64,000 nt of DNA from Flavobacterium succinicans LMG 10402 (GCF_000611675.1 NZ_JATV01000003.1:62001-126000); one strand, 5' to 3'. Positions 43,142 to 52,735 are shown, counted from the stretch's first letter. The notes: generated by a model from the letters alone, not told the origin. Numbers and translations: made by a program.

Positions 43142-43748
43142 GCTTAAGATGTTTGATAGCTTTTGGTAAGGCAAATTTTAAATTAAGGGCAGCTTTTTGA
43201 CTGTCGTGAAATACAATAATACTTCCTGATTTTGTATTGGAAATAACATTGTCTAAGCATTTTTGTGGAGAAATAGCAGTGTCAAAATCGGCACTCAAAA
43301 CGTCCCACATAATGATTTTGTATCCTAGTTCTTTTATTTTTTTGGCTTGCTCTTTTTTTATTCTTCCGTAGGGAGGCCTGAATAGTTTAGGTTTTAAATT
43401 AGAGGTAGCTGCAATGGTACTTTCACAAAGGCTACAATTTTCTAAATACGATTCAATATCATTTTTCCACCCATTCAAATGATTGTGCGTGTGATTTCCT
43501 ATATGATGTCCTTCTGAAAGTATTTTTTTGAAAATTTCGGGTTGTGTCACTATGTTTTTACCAATACAAAAAAAAGTGGCTTTGATCTTTTCTTCTTTCA
43601 ATAGTTGTACTACCCATTCTGTTACTTCGGATGTTGGACCGTCATCAAATGTAAGGTAGATCGTATTCTTTTTGTTGGGTAGATCCCAAATATAGTTAGA
43701 AAAGTATTTTTTGATAATACTATTGGTTTTGATCCAGTAGAATGACAT
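43107..43748 (-). CDS. Polysaccharide deacetylase (NodB/CE4 domain)
   Basis: A 213-residue CE4 carbohydrate esterase. The NodB motifs are present: YLTFDDGPTSEV (motif 1, metal Asp-Asp) near residues 30-41, HHIGNHTHNHLN (motif 2) near 86-97, and LFRPPYGRIKKEQ (motif 3) near 129. It likely de-N-acetylates peptidoglycan or another GlcNAc polymer. There is no clear signal peptide; the N-terminus reads MSFYWIKTNSIIKKYFSNYIWDLP. The end of the gene (KGFVFETIPS) is encoded inside a terminator stem. The neighbours do not form an operon with it. Confidence 0.9.
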   Translation of the reverse strand: MSFYWIKTNSIIKKYFSNYIWDLPNKKNTIYLTFDDGPTSEVTEWVVQLLKEEKIKATFFCIGKNIVTQPEIFKKILSEGHHIGNHTHNHLNGWKNDIESYLENCSLCESTIAATSNLKPKLFRPPYGRIKKEQAKKIKELGYKIIMWDVLSADFDTAISPQKCLDNVISNTKSGSIIVFHDSQKAALNLKFALPKAIKHLKQKGFVFETIPS

Positions 43749-43784
43749 GGGCTTTGGTTTTTATTTCAACTAAAAATAAAAAAA

Positions 43785-43811
43785 ATGTAGCATAATTGGA
43801 TTATGCTACAT
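43785..43811 (-). terminator. Terminator of the DUF2723 gene
   Basis: Twelve-bp perfect stem ATGTAGCATAAT / ATTATGCTACAT with a three-base loop; on the minus strand it is followed by a T-rich run. It is 25 bases beyond the DUF2723 stop. Confidence 0.88.
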
Positions 43812-43835
43812 TGATAAAATTGTTATGTATTTATG

Positions 43836-46800
43836 TTATTCTTTGTCTCTTCCAAATCGTTCAAATATGTTGATATACGTATTGAAAGCTACTTTGTTTT
43901 TGTTGTAAAATGCGAGGTCTCCACTTTCTTGCATTACAGTCAATAAGCTTCTGTAGCGCTCAATATCAGTAATGATGTCAATGGCTATGCTAGATTGATC
44001 TGATGGGCTCAACGAGGCATAATACTTTAGGTTGTCTTGGTATTTCAAGATTAATTTTGATAACAAATCTTGAGCTTTTGTTTTTTCATTAAGGTCATAG
44101 TATCCTTTTGCAAATGGCTCTACCAAGGAGTAATAGCCAAATTGATCCAAAGGCATTTTAGTTAAAGCTAATTCAATAATGTTTTTAGCCTTGTTATTCT
44201 TGCCTTCTGCAATTAACTGGTTCATCAATCTGGACAAGTAAGAGCGGTAGGTGATACTGTTTTTTCTGGTTTCTGGATCGTGGTAAATGGAAAGACTTTC
44301 GCTATTCCCCCAGTCCCATTTCATGACGTTACCATACATTTTGTCGCTATCAATACCTCCCATGTCTAGAGGGCTGCCGTCTTTTTCGGTTTTGGTGCGA
44401 ATAGGAACTAGCTTGTAAGTCATTCCGTCAAGTTGTAGATAATCTTTCATCCAAAGAAAATCTTCATCGTCGTAGGCGCCACCGCTAAAGTAAATTGGTC
44501 TTTTCCAATTGTTGTTGGCAATTAAGTCGAGCATCATCAGACGATTTTTGTATAAAGCACGGGCTTTCATGTCGATGTCGATATACGGAACGATAGAGTC
44601 GTATTGCTTAGGAGAAACGACTTTGTTTTTGATGATGTTTTCCTTGTTTACTGTCAATCGAATTTTGTTGGTAGGGTAAAAATGTATGGATTGTCCATTT
44701 TGCATTTCAACCAGAGATTTTGGGTGTTTGATGAAGGTAATCATGTCTTTTACATCCCATCTAGTTTCGGTTTTTGGAATATGGGCGGTGTAATCCAATT
44801 TGTCTCCCACGTAATCATCGTGATTAAAGGAAATAGGTAATGGCTCAGATTCGTATGCTTTACGTTTCATTTGGTCAATATACCAATCGGTCATGAACAA
44901 ACTTGTGTTTACTATTCGGATATCAGTACGTACTTTTTCTATTTCTTGAGCATACCAAAGGGGAAAGGTGTCGTTGTCGCCAATGGTAAATAGAATGGCA
45001 TTTTTGTCACAAGAATTCAAATACGCTTTGGCCATGGCAACAGCGGTGTATTTGTTAGAGCGATCATGATCATCCCAATTTTGAGAAGCCATCAATATTG
45101 GAGCCGCTAATAAACTACCGGCAATTAAAACAGGGCCTGCTATTTTTGGTGCCAAATATTTTTGTAGGCTTTCGTATAGGGCATAAACACCAAATCCAAT
45201 CCAAATGGCAAAAACATAAAAGGATCCTACTAATGCGTAATCACGCTCTCTTGGTTCAAATGGTCGTTCATTCAGGTATATTTTAAGGGCTAAACCAGTA
45301 AATAAAAACAATACTAGCAAGACGTAAAAACTTTTTCGGTCTCTAGAGGCGTGGAACATTAGTCCAATTAAGCCTAGGATAAAAGGTAAAAAGTAATAGG
45401 TGTTTCTACCTTTGTTGTTTAAAACATCGGCGGGCAAATTTTCTTGTGATGCCAAACGGAATGAATCCATAAACGGAATACCGCTAATCCAATTTCCGTC
45501 GAGATTATCGTATTTTCCTTGAATGTCGTTTTGTCTGCCTACAAAATTCCACATCAAGTATCTCCAATACATATAGCCAAATTGGTACTCAAACATGAAG
45601 GAAATATTGTCAAATGTAGTTGGTTTTTCAATGATTAAATAATCGCCGTAGCTTTTTAAGAATTTAATGTAACCACTATTGTCAATTTGTTTTTGAGCAT
45701 AAGCCATTTTGAATTCTGAGACAATTTTTTCAATTTCGTTTCGAACTTGAGCGGTTGCTTTATTTAAATCTTCCTCACTGAGTTGGCTTGGGTCAATGCC
45801 ATATTGCATCAGGTCTTCTTCGTAAGGATAGTTAGGATTTAAACGAAAAGCTGGTGGGTTGGTGAAATTGATGTAATTCTCGATGTGATCGGTACTTCTC
45901 ATACGAGGCAAAATAGTTTTATGAGCATCGTCACTATTTTGTTCTGCATTTTTATAGTTGTTAACAATAACGTATTTACCTGTTTTGTAATCTCTCTCAA
46001 AATTTGGCGCTTTGTCCAAATAAGGATTGTTTGGGTCTAATCCTGCAAAAGCTTCGGTATATTGTGCTCCGTAGAATAATGGACTAGCACCATATTGTTC
46101 TCTGTTGTAATAAGCCAAAACCTCTCTAGCATCCGAGGGCTTATTTTCGTTAATAACAACATTGGCATTGGCTCTAATGGGTAACATCATCCAAGTTGAA
46201 AAGCCAATTAAAATAAATAAAATGCAAAGAATTATGGTGTTGTAAAAAACCAGCCCTTTTTTGTGAGTGTATTGCAATCCGAAATAAAAGAAGAGACCAA
46301 ATAATAAAGCCACAAAAATGGTTCCCGAATCAAAGGGAAGTCCCAAAGAATTCACCATAAACACTTCTGTTTTTCCAAAGAAAGCCATGGTAAGCGGTAG
46401 CAATAATTTGAAAATAAAAAGGAGTATTGATATTACTACAACATTAGCAATGATGAAGTTTTTTATAGTCACTTTTTCGTAATGTTTAAAGAAGTATAAA
46501 AAACCAATGGCTGGAATAGTTAATAAAGCCATGAAGTGTACTCCAAAAGAGAGTCCGGTTACTAAGGAAATAATCAACAGCCATTTGTTGCCCTTTGGCG
46601 TATCCATTTCTTGTTCCCAACGTAGACCAAGCCAAAAGAGTAATGCAATTAATAATGAGGCCATGGCATAAACTTCGGCTTCTACAGCATTGTACCAAAA
46701 ACTATCAGAAAAAGTATAGGCAAGGGCGCCAACAAATGAACTTCCAAGAATAACTATATCATTATTAGTAGTGATTTCGGCTACACGACCAATAATTTTT

Positions 46801-47117
46801 CGCAAAATCATGGAGCTAGACCAAAACATGAATAGAATGGTAAAAGCGCTTGAAAAAACCGACATCATATTAACCATATAAGCAATGTTTTCATTACCAG
46901 CAGCGAACATGGCAAAAAAAGCACCCATCATTTGATACAAAGGTGCTCCAGGAGGGTGGCCAACTTCTAGTTTAGCGGCTGTTGCAATGTATTCTCCACA
47001 ATCCCAAAAACTCATTGTGGGCTCTACGGTAAGTGTGTAGGTAATTAAAGCAATTCCAAATGTTAACCAACCTATGATTGTATTCCATTTATTAAAGTTA
47101 AATGAGGTCTTATCCAT
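43836..47117 (-). CDS. DUF2723 polytopic membrane protein (putative protein O-mannosyltransferase-like)
   Basis: A 1093-residue membrane protein. About a dozen helices in the first 650 residues begin with WNTIIGWLTFGIALITYTLTVEPTMSFWDCGEYIATAAKLEVGHPPGAPLY. That segment carries the acidic D-C-G-E and the GHPPGxP motif of DUF2723 and related GT-C glycosyltransferases. The C-terminal 400 residues are soluble and have a CDKNAILFTIGDNDTFPLW element and helical TPR-like stretches. The human DUF2723 protein TMEM260 is an O-mannosyltransferase, so glycosyl transfer from a lipid-linked sugar is the best guess. No partner gene adjoins it. Confidence 0.85.
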   Translation of the reverse strand: MDKTSFNFNKWNTIIGWLTFGIALITYTLTVEPTMSFWDCGEYIATAAKLEVGHPPGAPLYQMMGAFFAMFAAGNENIAYMVNMMSVFSSAFTILFMFWSSSMILRKIIGRVAEITTNNDIVILGSSFVGALAYTFSDSFWYNAVEAEVYAMASLLIALLFWLGLRWEQEMDTPKGNKWLLIISLVTGLSFGVHFMALLTIPAIGFLYFFKHYEKVTIKNFIIANVVVISILLFIFKLLLPLTMAFFGKTEVFMVNSLGLPFDSGTIFVALLFGLFFYFGLQYTHKKGLVFYNTIILCILFILIGFSTWMMLPIRANANVVINENKPSDAREVLAYYNREQYGASPLFYGAQYTEAFAGLDPNNPYLDKAPNFERDYKTGKYVIVNNYKNAEQNSDDAHKTILPRMRSTDHIENYINFTNPPAFRLNPNYPYEEDLMQYGIDPSQLSEEDLNKATAQVRNEIEKIVSEFKMAYAQKQIDNSGYIKFLKSYGDYLIIEKPTTFDNISFMFEYQFGYMYWRYLMWNFVGRQNDIQGKYDNLDGNWISGIPFMDSFRLASQENLPADVLNNKGRNTYYFLPFILGLIGLMFHASRDRKSFYVLLVLFLFTGLALKIYLNERPFEPRERDYALVGSFYVFAIWIGFGVYALYESLQKYLAPKIAGPVLIAGSLLAAPILMASQNWDDHDRSNKYTAVAMAKAYLNSCDKNAILFTIGDNDTFPLWYAQEIEKVRTDIRIVNTSLFMTDWYIDQMKRKAYESEPLPISFNHDDYVGDKLDYTAHIPKTETRWDVKDMITFIKHPKSLVEMQNGQSIHFYPTNKIRLTVNKENIIKNKVVSPKQYDSIVPYIDIDMKARALYKNRLMMLDLIANNNWKRPIYFSGGAYDDEDFLWMKDYLQLDGMTYKLVPIRTKTEKDGSPLDMGGIDSDKMYGNVMKWDWGNSESLSIYHDPETRKNSITYRSYLSRLMNQLIAEGKNNKAKNIIELALTKMPLDQFGYYSLVEPFAKGYYDLNEKTKAQDLLSKLILKYQDNLKYYASLSPSDQSSIAIDIITDIERYRSLLTVMQESGDLAFYNKNKVAFNTYINIFERFGRDKE

Positions 47118-47302
47118 GAATTTTTAAAGATTTTGATTTCAAATACAAAGAAAATGTTTTTTTGTGTAAAGCGACAAGCATTAACAGTATTTTCTATAAA
47201 AGTATTTGTAAAATGTAACCTTTTGAAAACTAGTAATTAGGGGTGATTCGGTCTTTTTTTTGAAGAAAAAAATCATTTTTTTTGAAGAAAATCGTTTAAA
47301 AA

Positions 47303-47334
47303 GTTTGCAGAACTTAAAATTAGTGTTACATTTG
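47303..47334 (+). promoter_or_regulatory. tRNA-Gln promoter
   Basis: TTTG (47303-47306) and TACATTTG (47327-47334), 20 bases apart, followed by the tRNA 23 bases later. Confidence 0.75.
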
Positions 47335-47357
47335 CACTCGCAAAACAACAACAAAAC

Positions 47358-47428
47358 TGGTCTATGGTGTAATGGTAACACAACTGTTTTTGGTGCAGTC
47401 TTTCAAGGTTCGAGTCCTTGTAGACCAA
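47358..47428 (+). tRNA. tRNA-Gln (anticodon TTG)
   Basis: Acceptor arms TGGTCTA / TAGACCA pair fully. The anticodon stem ACTGT / GCAGT encloses loop TTTTGGT with anticodon TTG at 47390-47392, reading CAA. The T-arm has CAAGG-TTCGAGT-CCTTG. The D-arm is GTGTAATGGTAACAC. The discriminator is A and CCA is not encoded, as usual in Bacteroidetes. Confidence 0.97.
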
Positions 47429-47746
47429 CTAGTTTTTTGAGAACCCCGCAAACATAATGTTTACGGGGTTTGTTTTTTTGTGTTAAATTGTTTTTTTTTT
47501 TTTTTTTTTTTTGAATCAGCTTGTTTTGCAACTTCTTGTTGTTTAGTCGTTTACTTTTGTTTTAACTTGTTAAATATTTTGTTTTGCTTTAGTTGAACAA
47601 TATCATAATCCCTCTTGTTGTAAAGAATAATATTTCTTTTCTCTAAAAAAAGTCTTCAATAAACTACCCTAATTAGATACTATTGTTGAAGTTGTCTTTA
47701 GTATTGTTTAGTTTGATTTTAAAAACGCCTATAAAACTGTTTAATT
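47429..47746. other. Spacer with 21-base T homopolymer
   Basis: 318 bases between tRNA-Gln and the BCCT gene. After the terminator there is an uninterrupted run of 21 T (47492-47512). The rest is AT-rich with no credible gene and no clear promoter box for the BCCT gene. Confidence 0.7.
47442..47480 (+). terminator. Terminator after tRNA-Gln
   Basis: AACCCCGCAAAC pairs with GTTTACGGGGTT (one mismatch) across ATAAT, followed by TGTTTTTTT. Confidence 0.85.
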
Positions 47747-49765
47747 ATGGATAAATCTATGACCTTATTATATTTGTTGGAGAAAATTAAGACAAATTTC
47801 ACTGCCTCTGTAGCTTTGCCAAGTATTTTTTTGATTGTTTTATTGTCGCTTTTTTGTGGTTTTTTCTCAGAGCAAGCTGCAACAATGTTGGGTGTTTTTA
47901 AAGGAGTTATTTTTGATAATCTAAGTTGGTTTTATGTTTTGTTGGTAACTGTTTTTGTGTTGTTTCTTTTATTTGTGGCCATTAGTAAATTTGGAAAAAT
48001 AAAACTCGGTGCAGACGATTGTGAGCCTGAATATTCCTATTTTTCTTGGGTATCGATGCTTTTTGCAGCTGGGATGGGAATTGGATTAATGTATTTTGGG
48101 GTTTCAGAAACCATGGCGCATTATGCCAATCCAGCAATTGGTGATTTGGATGTTCATCTTCGTGCTAAAGAGGCGCAATTGTATACTTTTTTTCACTGGG
48201 GTATTCATGCTTGGGCTATTTACGGGGTTGTTGGGCTGTCTTTGGCCTATTTTGCATACCGATACAGTCTTCCTTTAGCGATTAGAAGTGGTTTTTATCC
48301 TGTGCTAAAAGACAAAATCAATGGCAGATTGGGTAACATTGTAGATGTATTTGGGCTTTGTAGTACTTTTTTTGGGATTACTACAACACTTGGTTTTGGA
48401 GTGGTGCAACTTTGTGCAGGGCTTCATTGTTTAGGGGTGATATCTGATACTTCTTTTGGTTATCAAGCGTTAATTGTGGTTTTAGTGATGGGTGTTGCGG
48501 TTGTTTCTGCGCTTTCAGGTTTGGGAAAAGGCGTGAAGATAATGAGCGAAATCAATATTATATTGGCTACTTTATTAATGTTATTTGTTTTGATATTTGG
48601 GCCTACGATCTATATTTTAAGCACTTTTACTGAAGGGCTAGGGCATTATGTGAGTCATTTTGCCTCGCTTACTTTCAATACATATGCTTATGAAAAAGAA
48701 AGTCAAGCGTGGTTTTCTAACTGGACCATTTTGTATTGGGCTTGGTGGATTTCTTGGGCTCCTTATGTTGGTCTTTTTATTGCTAAAATTTCTAAAGGAC
48801 GATCCATTCGTGAATTTATTATAGCTGTTTTACTTATACCGTCTCTTTTTAATTTTGTTTGGATGACTGTTTTTGGTAGCAGTGCAGTTTGGATAGATGA
48901 GTTTGTGGCTCATGGTGCAATAAGTGAATTTGCTAAGGATCCTAATACTCTTTTGTTTAATTTTTTTGCTTATTTCCCTTTAAGCGGTTTTTTGAATGTC
49001 TTGGCAATTGTTATTATCTGTGTTTTTTTTATCACCTCTGCTGATTCTGGAATTTATATAATGAATAGTATTGCTTCTCGTGGGGTTGGTGTGGCGCCTA
49101 AATGGCAAAATGTATTTTGGGGTGTTTTGCTGATAATTGTTTCACTTAGCCTGTTGCGTTCAGGAGGACTTGCATCATTGCAGACTATGACTTTGGTTAT
49201 GGCGCTACCTTTTGGAATAATAATGCTCTTGTTGTGTTTTAGTTTATGGAAAGCTTTGCTTGCTGACGATCAGTATTCATCGGTAAAATATTCACATGCC
49301 AGTAATAATTGGAATGATGTTCATTGGAAGCTAAGATTGCGTAAAATTCTAAGTTATTCAAAGAAAAAAGATATTAAAACTTTTTTGAATCAAACTGTGC
49401 GAGAGGCTTTTGAAGAGATGGTTCTCGAATTGCAAAAAAACGATATTGTAGCGACTATAACCGAAGAAAAATCTCCAATACATGCCATTGAGTTGGTCAT
49501 TGAGTACGAGAAATTAAAGAATTTTAAATACGGAGTAAAATCCCAAGTTTTAACAGTATCTACAGCATTAAGAAGGGAAGATAATGCACCTGATATTGAT
49601 CATGAAACTGTTTTTGTTCCCGTAACTTATTTTGATGATAATAGAAGAGGATACGATATTCAATATCTCAGTAAAGATGAGATTATAGCGGATGTTTTGA
49701 GGCAATATGAGCGTTTTTTAAATTTAGGATCGGGAGATACAACGGATTTGTTGTTGAAAATTTGA
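47747..49765 (+). CDS. BCCT family transporter (betaine/carnitine/choline)
   Basis: A 672-residue Na+- or H+-coupled transporter with 12 helices. Family signatures: FAAGMGIGLMYFGVSETMAHYANP (residues 106-129), a Trp-rich substrate region WTILYWAWWISWAPYVGLFIAKISKGRSIREF near 326-357, and VFFITSADSGIYIMNSIASRG near 420. The C-terminal 170 residues are a long cytoplasmic extension, longer than in many BCCTs, as in BetT-type carriers, where such tails sense osmotic stress. Betaine or choline is the likely substrate. The convergent universal stress protein gene may share osmotic-stress physiology. Confidence 0.93.
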   Translation: MDKSMTLLYLLEKIKTNFTASVALPSIFLIVLLSLFCGFFSEQAATMLGVFKGVIFDNLSWFYVLLVTVFVLFLLFVAISKFGKIKLGADDCEPEYSYFSWVSMLFAAGMGIGLMYFGVSETMAHYANPAIGDLDVHLRAKEAQLYTFFHWGIHAWAIYGVVGLSLAYFAYRYSLPLAIRSGFYPVLKDKINGRLGNIVDVFGLCSTFFGITTTLGFGVVQLCAGLHCLGVISDTSFGYQALIVVLVMGVAVVSALSGLGKGVKIMSEINIILATLLMLFVLIFGPTIYILSTFTEGLGHYVSHFASLTFNTYAYEKESQAWFSNWTILYWAWWISWAPYVGLFIAKISKGRSIREFIIAVLLIPSLFNFVWMTVFGSSAVWIDEFVAHGAISEFAKDPNTLLFNFFAYFPLSGFLNVLAIVIICVFFITSADSGIYIMNSIASRGVGVAPKWQNVFWGVLLIIVSLSLLRSGGLASLQTMTLVMALPFGIIMLLLCFSLWKALLADDQYSSVKYSHASNNWNDVHWKLRLRKILSYSKKKDIKTFLNQTVREAFEEMVLELQKNDIVATITEEKSPIHAIELVIEYEKLKNFKYGVKSQVLTVSTALRREDNAPDIDHETVFVPVTYFDDNRRGYDIQYLSKDEIIADVLRQYERFLNLGSGDTTDLLLKI

Positions 49766-49925
49766 CAAGTTTTATTGTTCAAAAATCCTTTCGTATGACA
49801 GTTGATAGTTGTTTTTTTTAAGTATTGACTGAGACTTGTTTGCGACTTAACCGACGATGGATATGTTGTAGTTTTTCTTGCTGAGGATTCAATCTTGCTG
49901 AGATCAAAGTTGTGCTTCAAATAAT

Positions 49926-49970
49926 AAAAAAAGGAACCCTCTTGTATATCACAGGAGGGTTCCTTTTTTT
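49926..49970. terminator. Bidirectional terminator between BCCT and Usp genes
   Basis: AAAAAAAGGAACCCTC pairs with GAGGGTTCCTTTTTTT across a 13-base loop. Confidence 0.9.
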
Positions 49971-49991
49971 ATGGAGTTATTATTGGTTTTT

Positions 49992-50816
49992 TTATGCCTT
50001 AATAGTGAGTACTGGAAGTTGAGTGTGGTTGACTAAGTCTTCTGTGATGCTTCCATTGAAGAAATGGCTAAGGCCGGTTCTTCCGTGTGTGCTAATGCTT
50101 ATTAAATCGGCTTGTATGGAATTGGCAAAATTCAAAACACCTTTTTCTATATTGGATTCGTTGTAAATGTGAATAGCGAAATTGGTTAACTCGAATTCTT
50201 TTGCAAAAGACTCCATGGTTGCGGTTGTTGTGTCAGTTGTTTTAAAGCTGTTCGGTGTGCAGATGGTTACTAAGTTGATTTTTGCTTCCCATTTGTTGGC
50301 TAATTCTTTTATTTTCTTAAAAGGTGCTTTGGCGGTTTCTGTAAAATCTGAAGCAAATACAATTTGTTTTGGATTGAATGCGGTTTCTTCTTTTTTAATA
50401 ACAATGACAGGAATTTCGGAAAGACGCACCACTTTTTCTGTATTGGATCCTATAAAGATTTCTTCTGCTCCAGAAGCGCCATGTGATCCCATAACAATTA
50501 GGTCAACATTGTTCTTTTTGGTAAAATTAAGTACGCCATCAAAAGCTTTTTCGAATTGAATAAATTCGGTTACCTCGATGCCGTCAAGATAAGGACGCTC
50601 AAAAATTTCAGCAAATGTTTCTTTTGCTTTTTGGATAAAAAACATTACTTCAGGAATGCTTTTGCCGCTTGAGATAGCGTCGCTCATTTGATTAGGGAGC
50701 TCTAACATGTGAAGTAATAAGATTTCAGCATTATGCGTTTTGGCTAGTTGTGCAGCTACTTTTAAAGCGTTTTCCGCATAAATTGAGAAATCTGTAGGTA
50801 CTAAAATCCTTTTCAT
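49992..50816 (-). CDS. Universal stress protein, tandem UspA domains
   Basis: A 274-residue cytoplasmic protein made of two Usp domains. The first (residues 1-141) starts MKRILVPTDFSIYAENALKVAAQLA and has the ATP-binding motif GSHGASGAEEIFIGSNTEKVVR near 109. The second starts PKQIVFASDFTETAKAPF near 149 and has STHGRTGLSHFFNGSITEDLVNHTQLPVL near 243. Both G-x2-G-x9-G-S/N patterns are visible, suggesting nucleotide binding. A role in stress survival is inferred from the family. Confidence 0.92.
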   Translation of the reverse strand: MKRILVPTDFSIYAENALKVAAQLAKTHNAEILLLHMLELPNQMSDAISSGKSIPEVMFFIQKAKETFAEIFERPYLDGIEVTEFIQFEKAFDGVLNFTKKNNVDLIVMGSHGASGAEEIFIGSNTEKVVRLSEIPVIVIKKEETAFNPKQIVFASDFTETAKAPFKKIKELANKWEAKINLVTICTPNSFKTTDTTTATMESFAKEFELTNFAIHIYNESNIEKGVLNFANSIQADLISISTHGRTGLSHFFNGSITEDLVNHTQLPVLTIKA

Positions 50817-50923
50817 GATGGGTTTGGGGTTTTGGTTGTAAGAAAATGTGTTCTATTATTCTAAGAAGTAAAGATAAGATTTTTTTTTACTGCAATCCAA
50901 TAAAATGATTTGTAAAAAAACAC

Positions 50924-50984
50924 TATATTTGCAAAGTTATTTATTAAAAGTTAAGTAATGAGGGGACAATTGTCCCCTCTTTTT
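50924..50984 (+). promoter_or_regulatory. Promoter and attenuator-like hairpin before rimP-nusA-infB
   Basis: -7 box TATATTTG at 50924-50931, then a perfect 20-base palindrome GAGGGGACAATTGTCCCCTC (50960-50979) followed by TTTTT (50980-50984). This is a complete intrinsic terminator about 20 bases after the expected transcript start and 20 bases before the rimP ATG, so most transcripts should stop unless antitermination occurs. Confidence 0.72.
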
Positions 50985-51003
50985 ATAAAATAGTTATAAA
51001 AAT

Positions 51004-51468
51004 ATGACATTTAAAGAAAAAGTAAATGCATTGATTGAGGAGGCGCTGTTAGAGAAGCTCTCAGTTTTTCTAATTGATTTGAGTATATCAGACGCATTTA
51101 AAATAATGGTATCTCTTGATGGGGATAATGGTGTGGCTTTGCAGGATTGCATCGATATTAGCAGAGCGATTGAAAATAACCTTGATCGAGAAGAACAAGA
51201 TTTTTCGTTGGAAGTAGCCTCAGTTGGAGTAGGTTCTCCGTTAAAAATGGTTCGTCAATATAAAAAAAATGTTGGGAGAACATTAATTGTTAAAACAGCA
51301 TCAGAAATTATTGAAGCAGAATTAGTTGAAGCTACAGATGTTTTTATAATTTTGTCTTGGGAAGCTAGAGAGCCAAAAAAAATAGGAAAAGGAAAGGAAA
51401 CGGTTCAAAAAGAACTTCAGTTGCCTTACGCAGATATTAAAGAAGCAATTGTTACAGTAACATTTTAA
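51004..51468 (+). CDS. rimP: Ribosome maturation factor RimP
   Basis: A 154-residue RimP, needed for 30S subunit maturation. It has an N-terminal domain ([74 protein letters not shown]) and a C-terminal SH3-like domain ([32 protein letters not shown]). The family segment usually reading SPGLDRPL is here [10 protein letters not shown]. It opens the rimP-nusA-infB operon, the usual order. Confidence 0.93.
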   Translation: MTFKEKVNALIEEALLEKLSVFLIDLSISDAFKIMVSLDGDNGVALQDCIDISRAIENNLDREEQDFSLEVASVGVGSPLKMVRQYKKNVGRTLIVKTASEIIEAELVEATDVFIILSWEAREPKKIGKGKETVQKELQLPYADIKEAIVTVTF

Positions 51469-51481
51469 TTAAAGAATTCGC

Positions 51482-52735
51482 ATGGAAAATTTAGCATTAA
51501 TCGATTCATTTTCAGAGTTTAAAGATGATAAACTTATTGATCGTGTAACGCTTATGGCAATTTTAGAAGATGTATTTAGAAATGCATTGAAAAAGAAATA
51601 TGGTTCAGATGAAAACTTCGATATTATCATTAATCCTGATAAAGGGGATATGGAAATTTGGAGAAGAAGAGTCATTGTTGCAGATGAGGATTTGGATTTT
51701 GAAAACGAAGAAATTACTTTAACAGAAGCTCGTAAGATTGAAGCGGATTTCGAAATTGGAGAAGAAGTTTCTGAAGAAGTAAAATTGATTGATTTAGGTC
51801 GTAGAGCTATTTTAGCATTACGTCAAAACTTAATCTCAAAAATACACGAACACGATAATACCAATTTATACAAACAATTTAAAGATATTATTGGGGATAT
51901 TTATACTGCCGAAGTGCATCACGTTCGTCCAAGAGTTGTAATTTTGGTGGATGATGAAGGAAATGAAATTGTTTTACCAAAAGAAAAGCAAATCCCTTCT
52001 GATTTCTTTAGAAAAGGCGATAATGTTCGTGGTATCATTGAAAGTGTTGAGCTAAAAGGGAATAAACCTCAAATTATTATGTCTAGAACTTCTGAGAAGT
52101 TTTTAGAAAAATTGTTTGAACAAGAAATTCCTGAGGTTTTTGATGGTTTAATTATGGTTAAAAACGTAGTGAGAATACCGGGAGAGAAAGCTAAAGTAGC
52201 TGTAGAAACCTATGATGATAGAATTGATCCAGTAGGAGCCTGTGTTGGGATGAAAGGATCCAGAATTCATGGTATTGTAAGAGAGTTGGGGAATGAGAAT
52301 ATTGATGTTATTAATTACACGAATAACATACAGTTGTTTATTACAAGAGCATTGAGCCCAGCGAAAGTATCTTCCATTAAAATAAATGAAGAAACAAAAC
52401 GTGCAGAAGTGTTTTTGAAATTAGAAGAAGTTTCTAAAGCTATCGGTCGTGGTGGACATAATATTAAACTAGCTGGTTTGTTAACCGGATATGAATTAGA
52501 TGTAATTCGTGAAGGTGACATCGCTGGTGCAACAGCAGATGAAGACGATGTTGAATTGACTGAGTTTTCAGATGAAATTGAAGAATGGGTTATAGAAGAA
52601 TTCGCGAAAATTGGTTTAGATACAGCAAAAAGTATACTAAGTCAAGAAGTAGAGGATTTAGTTAGAAGAACAGACCTAGAAGAGGAAACAATTCTAGATG
52701 TAATGAGAATTTTGAAAGAAGAATTCGATAGTTAA
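51482..52735 (+). CDS. nusA: Transcription termination/antitermination factor NusA
   Basis: A 417-residue NusA. Domains in order: N-terminal RNA-polymerase-binding domain (1-125), S1 domain (from about DIYTAEVHHVRPRVVILVDD), KH1 and KH2 (VRIPGEKAKVAVETYDDRIDPVGACVGMKGSRIHGI; SKAIGRGGHNIKLAGLLTGYELDV). The C-terminus is acidic and lacks the AR2 repeats of enterics. NusA modulates pausing and termination. Its operon starts with a terminator-like hairpin, so autoregulation is plausible. It is 13 bases after rimP. Confidence 0.95.
   Translation: MENLALIDSFSEFKDDKLIDRVTLMAILEDVFRNALKKKYGSDENFDIIINPDKGDMEIWRRRVIVADEDLDFENEEITLTEARKIEADFEIGEEVSEEVKLIDLGRRAILALRQNLISKIHEHDNTNLYKQFKDIIGDIYTAEVHHVRPRVVILVDDEGNEIVLPKEKQIPSDFFRKGDNVRGIIESVELKGNKPQIIMSRTSEKFLEKLFEQEIPEVFDGLIMVKNVVRIPGEKAKVAVETYDDRIDPVGACVGMKGSRIHGIVRELGNENIDVINYTNNIQLFITRALSPAKVSSIKINEETKRAEVFLKLEEVSKAIGRGGHNIKLAGLLTGYELDVIREGDIAGATADEDDVELTEFSDEIEEWVIEEFAKIGLDTAKSILSQEVEDLVRRTDLEEETILDVMRILKEEFDS

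Noticed and set aside
47260..47457. 65-codon frame containing the tRNA-Gln gene
   Set aside because: It overlaps a complete tRNA and its promoter.
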